The notes under the pieces: generated by a model | Databases searched by the model: none | Told to the model about the DNA's origin: nothing | What the model saw: only the letters and a program-made list of their open reading frames with translations | Made by a program: the position numbers and the translations under genes | Assembly (NCBI GenBank): GCA_013154205.1 | Contig: JAADCY010000107.1 | Span: forward strand, 1 to 13,521 | Reading direction: 5' to 3' | Source of the DNA: Thermoproteota archaeon | GTDB lineage: Archaea > Thermoproteota > Thermoprotei_A > Sulfolobales > Desulfurococcaceae | Length of the DNA stretch: 13,521 bases | Shown here: one piece after another, positions 6,353 through 13,521 of the stretch | Layout of the letters: each line of letters begins with the position of its first letter | Position numbering within the stretch: the first letter of the stretch is position 1

Positions 6353-7483
6353 CTAGAGAGGACATCTCGTCATGTTCCTGCTATAGGGGCAGTGCGCACA
6401 TGTAGGGGTGTTACCCCAGCAATCCGCCTTGTTATCACGGGTCAGTATACAATAGTCTTTTACGGGGCAGTCTAGGCAGCTAGGCATGTGGCTGAACTCC
6501 GTCATGAATTTTAGTCTCAGGTAGTCTGGCGAGCGCCATACATTGGTTAATTTATCACTGTGTATGTCGCCGAGTATTACCGGGTATATTTCGCGCTCTA
6601 TCCCCATAAAATAGTTCTTCCAGTGATGAGCATAGTATATACACGGGGCTATCTTACCATCCCATCTTATGAATAATGCCTTCTCGGCGGCGAAGGCGCA
6701 TCTCCGCTCAGTCCTGAGCCTGACGTCGGGAAGACTTATCACCACGTTATAGGTTAGGCTTAGCGTTGCCAGTCTGGTCTTGAGATTCTCTATTGTCTCG
6801 ACGCATTCACTGTTGGCGTAACAGGTTATCTTCTCCAGCTCCTCGTTGAGAGGTATCATGTTAGAGACTACAAGCATCCTGGCCCCGAGCTTCTCGGCGA
6901 GCTTTACCATAGGTATTATGTTCCTATAATTATACTTTGTCAATGTGAAGTTTATCCATAGATCCGGTTTTCTCCGTGCATCCCTTATCCTATATTCTTT
7001 AAGCCTAAGTAAAGCGTCGACGACACGGCCAAGATCCCCGCCTCTCCGGAGGAGCCGATAGACATCATCTTCGTCACTATCCATGCTGACCACGAGCTCG
7101 TCAACGCCGAGCCTGTATAGGTCGTCCAAGTACTTGAATAGGTAATAACCATTAGTGTTGAGCAGTACTTTCAGCCCTTTCTCCTTGGCCATCCTGATGA
7201 AATCCAGGATGCGGGGATTTACTAGTGGTTCTCCCCAGCCCGAGAAACTTATCTTCTCAACCCCGGCCTCCACGGCGTTAGCTATTACTCGATGGAATGT
7301 TTCAGTGCTCATCATATGTGTTAGCTTCTCATCTATGATCTTGTTCCTGAAACAGTATATGCATTGATAATTACACGATGTTGTGACTTCAACCATGAGT
7401 TCCCGGGGATGACTATCTCTACTTAGCTCGAGGACCCAGTCACCGATCCTCAGCTTTTCATTCATAGGGTTCTCTCGACTCAT
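6353..7483 (-). CDS. Radical SAM/SPASM protein, tungsten-enzyme Cmo-type maturase
   Basis: The 376-residue product is a radical SAM enzyme. The CxxxCxxC cluster motif is Cys37, Cys41 and Cys44 (SCNYQCIYC), and SGWGEP at 81-86 is the Gly-rich SAM-binding motif. The C-terminal third is a SPASM-type cysteine-rich domain: CAFAAEKALF and GKIAPC, then Cys336, 339, 345, 355, 362, 365 and 374, ending DCWGNTPTCAHCPYSRNMTRCPL. That ending is characteristic of the radical SAM maturases linked to tungsten aldehyde:ferredoxin oxidoreductases (the Cmo family of Pyrococcus and relatives), which are proposed to modify the enzyme or its cofactor. Consistent with this, an oxidoreductase gene ends at 167. It converges with the secreted protein gene at 6321 and diverges from the ABC exporter. 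The ATG at 7483 is used; an in-frame ATG at 7465 is possible. Family membership is strong and exact substrate is inferred. Confidence 0.82.
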   Translation of the reverse strand: MSRENPMNEKLRIGDWVLELSRDSHPRELMVEVTTSCNYQCIYCFRNKIIDEKLTHMMSTETFHRVIANAVEAGVEKISFSGWGEPLVNPRILDFIRMAKEKGLKVLLNTNGYYLFKYLDDLYRLGVDELVVSMDSDEDDVYRLLRRGGDLGRVVDALLRLKEYRIRDARRKPDLWINFTLTKYNYRNIIPMVKLAEKLGARMLVVSNMIPLNEELEKITCYANSECVETIENLKTRLATLSLTYNVVISLPDVRLRTERRCAFAAEKALFIRWDGKIAPCIYYAHHWKNYFMGIEREIYPVILGDIHSDKLTNVWRSPDYLRLKFMTEFSHMPSCLDCPVKDYCILTRDNKADCWGNTPTCAHCPYSRNMTRCPL

Positions 7484-7640
7484 TATTTTGGCCCCGTAGA
7501 TAGTGATTTAGGAAGCCATGTTTTAATGGTTTCCACAGCCTGTCATGATTGTTTGGAATGCTAATAGAATGGTTACCTGCTCGCTGGAAAGCATTGTTTT
7601 TATTGATCATTATTTTGTTCTGCAGAATACCATGTACTGA

Positions 7641-7705
7641 TATATAAATAAACAGGCAATTAATTGATAGTGATTCGATACAATATGATCACATAAATAT
7701 TTATG
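7641..7705 (+). promoter_or_regulatory. Promoter and palindrome before the ABC exporter
   Basis: The tatataaata at 7641-7650 is a good archaeal TATA candidate, which would place the transcript start near 7672 with a leader of about 45 bases. A perfect 14-base palindrome, cataaatatttatg (7692-7705), abuts the ggggag ribosome site. It could be an operator in the leader or a second TATA element. The rest of the 7484-7718 gap shows nothing else I can name. Confidence 0.4.
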
Positions 7706-7718
7706 GGGAGTCAAGAAA

Positions 7719-8663
7719 ATGCAGTATGCTATTATGGTAGAGGATCTCGTCAAGACCTATAATGGGTTCGAAGCATTAAGAGGAGTAAATCTCAGTGTTA
7801 AACGCGGAATAATATATGGATTACTAGGGCCCAATGGAGCTGGGAAATCAACATTAATATCGATAATTGTCGGCGTCTCAAAACCCAGCAGGGGAAAAGC
7901 AGTTGTTCTAGGAGGCTCTCCACTGGATCCGCGTGTGAGGAGCCGGATCGGTTATCAGCCTCAAGAACACGGATTACACCCTAATCTGACGGGCTGGGAA
8001 AACCTCTATTTCTACGCTGGGATTTACGGCGTAGATAAAAAGGAGGCTCGCGCTAGGATCGAGGAGCTTGCATCGTGTCTAGGTGTACTAGAACATCTAG
8101 ATAAGCCTGTTAGGACTTATAGTGGTGGATTGAGGCAGAGGCTGAGCATCGTAGCCGCTCTCCTGCATGATCCTGAGCTCATCGTTCTCGATGAGCCGAC
8201 GACAGGTCTCGATCCTAGTGTGAGGCAGAGAGTATGGGATCTAATAAGAGGTCTTCGTGGCCGGGGAAAAACGGTATTGCTGGCAACACATTATATAGAG
8301 GAGGCTGAGAAGCTAGGCGATGAAGTATCCATTATCGATAATGGGAAGATCATCGCTTCCGGTAGCCCCGAAGAGCTCAAATCACGTTACGGTCCTCCAG
8401 CAGTGATAGAGATTATTCTTGACGAGAAAGGATCCGTGGATAAGCTTGCACACGCACTGGCCGGGCAAGGCATCAAGGCATCTGCGACAGGCCACGATAA
8501 GCTGAGGATACATTGTAAGGATCCAGATGCGCTTGTCCCAGAAATAACAGGTATAGCGTACAGGCTCGGGCTAAGCATACGTGTTCTTAGAGTCGTTAAA
8601 CCTAGTCTTGAAGATGTGTTCCTTAAACTAACTGGTAGGAGGTTTGGGGAAAATGAATCTTAA
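7719..8663 (+). CDS. ABC transporter ATP-binding protein, DrrA-like exporter
   Basis: This is the ATPase subunit of an ABC-2 type exporter. Walker A is GPNGAGKST (37-45), the Q-loop is at Gln80-Gln82, the signature is SGGLRQ (135-140), Walker B with the catalytic glutamate is LIVLDEP (Glu159), and the switch histidine is His191. All nucleotide-binding elements are intact. After about residue 215 comes an extra C-terminal domain of about 100 residues ending SLEDVFLKLTGRR, as in the DrrA/CcmA-like ATPases that partner multidrug or antibiotic exporters. The ATG has a ggggag site (7705-7710). Its stop lies 11 bases inside the permease gene, so the two are translationally coupled. The substrate is not predictable. 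Confidence 0.93.
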   Translation: MQYAIMVEDLVKTYNGFEALRGVNLSVKRGIIYGLLGPNGAGKSTLISIIVGVSKPSRGKAVVLGGSPLDPRVRSRIGYQPQEHGLHPNLTGWENLYFYAGIYGVDKKEARARIEELASCLGVLEHLDKPVRTYSGGLRQRLSIVAALLHDPELIVLDEPTTGLDPSVRQRVWDLIRGLRGRGKTVLLATHYIEEAEKLGDEVSIIDNGKIIASGSPEELKSRYGPPAVIEIILDEKGSVDKLAHALAGQGIKASATGHDKLRIHCKDPDALVPEITGIAYRLGLSIRVLRVVKPSLEDVFLKLTGRRFGENES

Positions 8664-9918
8664 AGCTGTTAAAGCCTTCCTAGTACGAGATGTTAAATCA
8701 ACGTTTAAGGATAGAGCTGCTTTGTTCTGGATTATAGCGTGGCCTATAATTTGGATACTATTGACCGCTTATGTATTCATACCGCCGGGGACGGGATCTG
8801 TTATCACGTTGAATGTGGGCGTTGTAAACAATGATCATAGTGTGGCGCCCTTCAATGGAACCTATTTCGTCAAGATCATGAATGAGACGATAGTTAATGG
8901 CAAACACTTATTTAATGTCAAAATGTATTCGAGCACAAATAAGCTGCGAGAAGATCTTTTGAAAGGAAGGCTTGACGCCGGCCTCGTAATCCCCGATGGC
9001 TTTGGCCGTAACGTAACATACGGTACTGGTAGATTAGATATTCTCATCAGAGCTGATAATCCCTCGACAAAACAGATTAACAGCGGAATACTATCTGGCT
9101 TCCTACAAGAAGTATCACGTAGACTCTCAATGGTTAAGATCAATATTAGTCTGAGATACATTGAGAAATACATGCCCAGTACTCAGCAGGGCTTCTCTCC
9201 TGAGAAGATAAAGGAGTACCTAGTAGGCATAGCGATCCCGATTAACACGACTATTAAAGAAGTAGTGCCGGTATCGGTGAGCTCTAGGCCGGCAATGCTC
9301 GGATGGTATACTCTCGGAGCGATAGGCATGATGTTCCTCTATACAGGTCTCATGATAGGCGCAGCTATGATCGTGCGGGAGAAAGAACTCGGAACCCTAC
9401 GCCGCCTCTTAGCGAGCCCATCCAGCGGCTCCGAGCTACTGATCGGGAAGACTCTTGGCGGAATAGTTATACTCGTAGTATCAGCCATTATAGCGTTGAT
9501 CGTAGGGTTAATGGTTGGTGCTAGGATCTACTGGAGCCCTACCGAGCCTGTTGATTGGCTTGTCCCAATATTCATGCTTACAGCCGCGATCATGGCTATA
9601 GGGATGGGGCTCATGCTCTCACTAGTATCGAGGACGAGCAGAGGGGCTTCAAGCCTCTCGACAGCGCTCGGCCTACTATTCACACTAACCGCCGGAATAT
9701 GGTTACCGAAAGAATGGCTTCCATCTTGGATGAGGGTTTTCGCTGAGAACTTCCCGTTTACATGGACTATTAATGGGATAAGAGATATTATCGTGTACCA
9801 GTATGAGTGGAGCGATATAGCCGTATTATTGCTGAAATCCATTATAGCTACTGTTGTGATATTCGCTATAGGAACCCTGATCTACAAAGCACAGATCAGG
9901 AGATATGCTGAAAAATAG
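8653..9918 (+). CDS. ABC-2 type exporter permease
   Basis: This 421-residue membrane subunit pairs with the upstream ATPase. It has the ABC-2 (YhhJ/DrrB-like) layout. One helix near the N-terminus (about 22-42) is followed by an extracellular domain of about 170 residues (NVGVVNND through SVSSRPA). Five more helices lie in the C-terminal half, and the cytoplasmic coupling segment VREKELGTLRRLLASP follows the first of them. IWLPKEWLPSWM near the end is also typical of the family. I use the ATG at 8653, 10 bases after an aggagg site (8637-8642) and overlapping the ATPase stop. An in-frame TTG at 8644 lies too close to that site. The gene ends 39 bases before the convergent surface protein gene. 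No defect is seen. Confidence 0.9.
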   Translation: MNLKAVKAFLVRDVKSTFKDRAALFWIIAWPIIWILLTAYVFIPPGTGSVITLNVGVVNNDHSVAPFNGTYFVKIMNETIVNGKHLFNVKMYSSTNKLREDLLKGRLDAGLVIPDGFGRNVTYGTGRLDILIRADNPSTKQINSGILSGFLQEVSRRLSMVKINISLRYIEKYMPSTQQGFSPEKIKEYLVGIAIPINTTIKEVVPVSVSSRPAMLGWYTLGAIGMMFLYTGLMIGAAMIVREKELGTLRRLLASPSSGSELLIGKTLGGIVILVVSAIIALIVGLMVGARIYWSPTEPVDWLVPIFMLTAAIMAIGMGLMLSLVSRTSRGASSLSTALGLLFTLTAGIWLPKEWLPSWMRVFAENFPFTWTINGIRDIIVYQYEWSDIAVLLLKSIIATVVIFAIGTLIYKAQIRRYAEK

Positions 9919-9957
9919 AGGTTTTATAATAGCTGGCTTATATATCCATCTTCAGTC

Positions 9958-11949
9958 CTAACTAGTCATTGTTGCATTAAGAATTTCAGCATTGGGCGGA
10001 GCATTAACGTATCCTACTGTAATATCAAGCTCAACAAACAATGGTTTATAAATTGGCGAATTAGCTGCATATCCGTATCTAACCTTAATTTCAACTGGTA
10101 TCTGTACATTATTTTCAAGAATATGTTGATTACCATATACTGTTATCACCACTAGGGATCCAGACGCTTGATATAACGCGATGTTTATGGTTTTACCTAT
10201 TAGCTCTGCTATGAATAATCCTACAGACACTAATGGATTAGATGATGCTGTTGCCTCAGCTATTCCAATGAGGTCTCCGAGGGTTGATGCTGCTTGGCCC
10301 ACAAAGCCTAATTGCTCAAGCACATTACCGATAAGAGGGAAGTAATACCCTATTATACTACCTGAGTAACTTGTTAATGCTGCATTACCACTAGCAAATG
10401 TTAATGTATAAAATGGATCGCTACTAGTTTTCGTTACTAGATCATCATATACAGTATGCAGATAACTTTCCCATACAATCTTATTATAATTTTCAGGTGC
10501 ACCATTATTTAGTGTAACAACTTTCATATCATTATAATTAATATTGATTGTTGTTAAATATGGCAGGAACATTACTAACGGTTTTATAACCCATTGATTT
10601 CCATTGTCCTTAACATCTGCAACTAGAACAACTAGGTTATCAGGAGCACCAGCACCGCTATTTGATAAGTGAAGAGGAGCCATGACAGCCCTGTTTGGCT
10701 TACCATAGTCTATATCAATTCCACAGTTCTTAACTGATAGACTGTATTTCATAGTACCTATTATGTAGCCAAATATTGATAATCCCATAAGTCTACCAGT
10801 TGAATTAGCCTTTATAACTCCACCTGAAAACGTTATGTATAGTTCTTGAGAAGATGGTACATTATAGCTAGTCGTTATATAAAGTATTGGTACTTCAACA
10901 GTCTCATCTATGAGATTTGCCTTCCAATGATAGCCAGCGGTACCATCATAAAGTATATGAATGAAGTTAGTCATTGTCATAATTGTAGTTGGCTTACCAT
11001 TATAATTTTTATAGCTTTGTCCCAACAAGGCAAATCTTATTGCATCAGATAGTTTCCATGAACTTTTATCGAAATAATATTCCTGGCTGAACCTAGTTGC
11101 GAATGCATACCATGTATTTTTAACAATATTTTGAGGCGCAGGATTATTATTAATATCGACTATGTGTGAATACCAAGACTGTGGAGGATTGTTTCGACTA
11201 TTATATAAGCTGGTAAGCCAGACCTGTGTTGAGACTCCTTGATACTTTGCCGGAATAGGTGCTCCTTCGGCTATAAAGCTCTGACCTGTTATTTTTTCCA
11301 CTGATCTTGTTATATTCTTAACAATCTCGTCTATATTCACAGGCTGAAGAGTCACGTTGAGTTTCCATCTAATATGTTGTCTGAATGGATATAGTGGATC
11401 TTGCATTAATATTTTTCTTGCCTTCCCCGGTCTATATCCCATCATCAATAATAGTTTGTATGAATCTATCTCATTAGCACCAACAAGTATTTTCCCATTT
11501 GGTAAATATGTTATCAGAAGCGTTGTTATTGTTGGTAATGGCATATCCTTTTTATAACGAGCAAAACTATATGGTGTATGAACTCTGTAATATTTTTCCC
11601 ATATTTTTATAAATTCTTTTAGATTAATATTTGTCATATATTGCTTAAATCCTTTAGATAGTATTGCAGATGAGTTTATTATATATCCTTTAGGAGTATA
11701 TCCGATGGTCTGCATTACTATAACATATTCATTGTTATTAGTAAATGATCGAAGAGAACTGTAGGTTATTATCCCGGTATTAACATTGGGTACTCGTAAA
11801 GATTGTTCAGACAATTGAATTGTTAATGTTGAAGGTGAACTTGTATAATTGTTTGTTACTATTACACCAATTATCCCTGTTGCAATTATAATTAGTATGA
11901 TCCCCGTTAAAGATGTAACTCCCCTAATACTCTTTTTCAATATATTCAT
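9958..11949 (-). CDS. Large surface protein with prepilin-like N-terminus
   Basis: The product has 663 residues and belongs to no family I recognise. The N-terminus is MNILKKSIRG followed by VTSLTGIILIIIATGIIGVIV (11-31). A basic stretch, then Arg-Gly, then Val-Thr and a long hydrophobic helix fits the archaeal class III (prepilin/archaellin) signal cut by PibD/FlaK-type peptidases after Gly10. It could instead simply be an N-terminal anchor. The remainder is extracellular in character: rich in Asn, Tyr, Ser, Thr and Ile with few charges. One hydrophobic, Ala/Gly-rich zone (FVGQAASTLGDLIGIAE through SVGLFIAELIGK) lies about 90-150 residues before the end. I chose the ATG at 11949 because ggtgat (11959-11954) sits 4 bases before it; TTG, GTG and ATG codons just upstream are in frame. 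The gene is much more AT-rich than the exporter next to it. Confidence 0.7.
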   Translation of the reverse strand: MNILKKSIRGVTSLTGIILIIIATGIIGVIVTNNYTSSPSTLTIQLSEQSLRVPNVNTGIITYSSLRSFTNNNEYVIVMQTIGYTPKGYIINSSAILSKGFKQYMTNINLKEFIKIWEKYYRVHTPYSFARYKKDMPLPTITTLLITYLPNGKILVGANEIDSYKLLLMMGYRPGKARKILMQDPLYPFRQHIRWKLNVTLQPVNIDEIVKNITRSVEKITGQSFIAEGAPIPAKYQGVSTQVWLTSLYNSRNNPPQSWYSHIVDINNNPAPQNIVKNTWYAFATRFSQEYYFDKSSWKLSDAIRFALLGQSYKNYNGKPTTIMTMTNFIHILYDGTAGYHWKANLIDETVEVPILYITTSYNVPSSQELYITFSGGVIKANSTGRLMGLSIFGYIIGTMKYSLSVKNCGIDIDYGKPNRAVMAPLHLSNSGAGAPDNLVVLVADVKDNGNQWVIKPLVMFLPYLTTININYNDMKVVTLNNGAPENYNKIVWESYLHTVYDDLVTKTSSDPFYTLTFASGNAALTSYSGSIIGYYFPLIGNVLEQLGFVGQAASTLGDLIGIAEATASSNPLVSVGLFIAELIGKTINIALYQASGSLVVITVYGNQHILENNVQIPVEIKVRYGYAANSPIYKPLFVELDITVGYVNAPPNAEILNATMTS

Positions 11950-11961
11950 GAACATCACCAA

Positions 11962-12239
11962 TGAAAGTTTATTGTCGCTAGTTTTATATTAATTATTCTT
12001 TCAATTTAACATTTATTCCAAAATATTCATATCTTATGGAGAAAAAATATAAATAATATGAAAAATACAACTTATCAAATCCTATAATAATCATAATATA
12101 CTGTATATTGTTAATACTAATAATTGGTTAGATCTAGTTGGTTATAATCATATTTAATCAAGAACATTTTATCGCTTAGTAAACTAATGACCTATTATTG
12201 TTTTTCAGCTAAAGCTCATATGTCTCTATAGTTATTGAA
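11962..12239. other. AT-rich intergenic region between two surface protein genes
   Basis: This 278-base gap is very AT-rich and I see no gene in it. It holds the likely promoter of the downstream large protein and a short direct repeat, ttggtta, at 12124-12130 and 12138-12144 (14-base period). The rest shows nothing I can support, and any small transcript here would be speculation. Confidence 0.4.
11981..11991 (-). promoter_or_regulatory. TATA box of the prepilin-like protein gene
   Basis: The minus strand reads taatataaaac here, a good match to an archaeal TATA box. Transcription about 25 bases downstream would begin near 11960, directly in front of the ggtgat ribosome site (11959-11954). 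This supports the ATG at 11949 and suggests the gene is expressed on its own. Confidence 0.45.
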
Positions 12240-13241
12240 TTATTTTTGTAATATAAGGCTTATCATAGCTAGCTGGAGACTTCTTTTTAAGGTTACTGTG
12301 AAATTAGTTGTGTCTATGATCATGTGTTCGTATGAGAGGTTTATCCCCATCTGGTGATCCATCGGTATATTCTTGAGTGGTGATGGATTATTGGACGTGT
12401 CTATCATGAAGTTAAGATTGTTGGTGAACCCAGCAATGCATGTACAGAGCTTTATCCATCCATCGCCTTTCTCCACGAAGATCGGTCCGACGAACCTGAT
12501 CTTCCATAGGTGATGCCATTCTCTATCATAGTATATCTTCGGGTAGAACCTCATCCACTGCGTCTCACGGGGTAGGAGTGGTAGTCTTCCCTGATATATG
12601 AATGAGCCATTATTATCCATGGCCATGAATATGAAGCAGCTGAGCTTCCAATGATTATCTCCACTAGGATAGACTAGGTAGCCATACCTTGATATGAGAA
12701 AGACTGTTCCGATCGGGGCAATATCCCATGTCGTTGGGGATCTACGGTATTCGAGGGCATTATCGCTTATCTTTATCTGTGGAAGCTTCACTGAGCCTAT
12801 TCTATATGTTTCCTTTACTGTCTTGTATGCTTGTTTTAATAGCTGAAGCGCAGTGTTCTTGTTCCCCATTTTGTAATGGTATATAGCGGAGAGCACCATG
12901 TATTCTGCAAGGTATACATCATATCCTTGTAATTCTTTGGTGTGTAGATACTTCATGAATGCCGTGACGTCTTTCCAGCTAGGAATAACCGTTGGCATAT
13001 ATGGGGATAACCCGGTGGTTGTATTTGGTGAACCTGTCGTTGTATAATCTGTTGTTGTAGAGGATTGTGTCGTCTGAGTTGTCTGTTCTATTGATGTTTG
13101 AGTATATGGCGTAGTGGTTGTCATTGTCGTGCTCATTGCTTGAGGGGTTTGGGCATAATTGTAGATCGTGTATGCTAGTCCACCAATTACTATTGTTATT
13201 ACTATAATGATTCCTATGAGGAGACGTTTGTTAGGATCCAC
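12240..13241 (-). CDS. Membrane-anchored protein with threonine-rich stalk
   Basis: The product has 333 residues and an unrecognised family. A short basic N-terminus (DPNKR) and one membrane helix (about 6-27) are followed by a stalk at 37-76 in which 21 of 40 residues are threonine. Such stretches in archaeal surface proteins are typical sites of O-glycosylation and act as spacers. Next comes a helical segment resembling one TPR repeat (YHYKMGNKNTALQLLKQAYK), then a Trp/Tyr-rich domain of about 170 residues, probably outside the cell. I chose the GTG at 13241 because ggtga (13251-13247) stands 5 bases before it and it places the helix at the N-terminus. The frame is open upstream to a TTG at 13274, which has no ribosome site. 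It lies upstream of the prepilin-like gene on the same strand, 290 bases apart, so joint function is possible but unproven. Confidence 0.7.
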   Translation of the reverse strand: MDPNKRLLIGIIIVITIVIGGLAYTIYNYAQTPQAMSTTMTTTTPYTQTSIEQTTQTTQSSTTTDYTTTGSPNTTTGLSPYMPTVIPSWKDVTAFMKYLHTKELQGYDVYLAEYMVLSAIYHYKMGNKNTALQLLKQAYKTVKETYRIGSVKLPQIKISDNALEYRRSPTTWDIAPIGTVFLISRYGYLVYPSGDNHWKLSCFIFMAMDNNGSFIYQGRLPLLPRETQWMRFYPKIYYDREWHHLWKIRFVGPIFVEKGDGWIKLCTCIAGFTNNLNFMIDTSNNPSPLKNIPMDHQMGINLSYEHMIIDTTNFTVTLKRSLQLAMISLILQK

Positions 13242-13423
13242 ATCTTTCACCCAGTTCAAACAATCTGGTTTCAATCAACTTAAGGTCTTAGATAGGAACA
13301 ATTCGCAAATAGTTGTGGAACGTACTGGTACAATAAATGAATAAGAATCAATAGGTATTACATACTACAAGACAAGCATTATTGCTGACTATATGGAAGA
13401 TAATGATTAGGAGGGATTAATTT

Positions 13424-13521
13424 TTGACTAGTGATAGGGCTAGGGAGGCTATCAAGGCCTTACTGATCATGAGGCAGAAAGAAAGACCAAGACGCTCACG
13501 TAGATCGTTGGAAGAAATACT
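13424..13521 (+). CDS. Start of an unidentified gene (partial)
   Basis: A strong aggaggga site at 13408-13415 precedes a TTG at 13424, from which the frame stays open to the edge. The 32 visible residues begin TSDRAREAIKALLIMRQKE and continue with an arginine-rich stretch and SLEEI. This looks like an amphipathic, basic helical N-terminus. It could be a small DNA-binding or antitoxin-like protein, but too little is seen to name it. It diverges from the threonine-rich surface protein gene, with about 180 bases between the two starts. No clear TATA box could be fixed for it. Confidence 0.5.
   Translation, partial: MTSDRAREAIKALLIMRQKERPRRSRRSLEEI

Noticed and set aside
8644..8652. Upstream TTG start for the ABC permease
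   Set aside because: It is only one base from the aggagg site; the ATG at 8653 has a workable spacing of 10.
13015..13140. Possible tandem DNA repeat of gtt/tgt units
   Set aside because: The repetition comes from threonine codons of the stalk and has no regular period or conserved unit.
13242..13274. Upstream TTG start for the threonine-stalked protein
   Set aside because: No ribosome site precedes it, whereas the GTG at 13241 has ggtga at 5 bases.

Overview
The window looks like chromosomal DNA of a hyperthermophilic crenarchaeon. The best guess is Desulfurococcales, in or near Staphylothermus, but this is inference and not a database match. Supporting points are archaeal TATA-type promoters, ribosome binding sites of the GGTG/GGAGG type, frequent GTG and TTG starts, an aldehyde:ferredoxin oxidoreductase, a tungsten-enzyme radical SAM maturase, and surface proteins held by single membrane anchors.

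Layout. The left edge holds the last 54 codons of an aldehyde:ferredoxin oxidoreductase (3-167, +). The gene-poor stretch to 654 carries a decayed VapBC-type toxin-antitoxin locus on the minus strand. It consists of an antitoxin with two compensating frameshifts, a 16-codon stub of the PIN toxin, and an intact-looking promoter with inverted-repeat half-sites. A stand-alone MtrH-family methyltransferase (655-1593) and a half-size EamA transporter (1669-2097) follow on the plus strand. Three minus-strand genes come next: a DHH/DHHA1 phosphoesterase, a small two-helix membrane protein, and a large secreted protein with a C-terminal anchor. A second secreted, C-terminally anchored protein (5350-6321) diverges from the last of these. 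A minus-strand radical SAM/SPASM protein (6353-7483) resembles the Cmo-type maturases of tungsten aldehyde oxidoreductases. An ABC-2 drug/antibiotic-type exporter follows as two overlapping genes (7719-9918, +).

The right third is clearly more AT-rich. It holds two minus-strand surface proteins: a 663-residue protein with an archaeal prepilin-like (class III) N-terminus, and a 333-residue protein with an N-terminal anchor and a threonine-rich stalk. A new plus-strand gene begins at 13424 and runs off the edge.

How the genes may relate. The oxidoreductase and the radical SAM maturase could act on the same tungsten enzyme system although about 6 kb separates them. The ATPase and permease form one exporter. 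The four anchored extracellular proteins suggest a cell-envelope region. I see no CRISPR array, rRNA, tRNA or insertion sequence. No complete multi-gene system that I would call new is evident. The most unusual items are the large prepilin-like protein, the MtrH homologue without visible partners, and the toxin-antitoxin fossil with its operator still recognisable.
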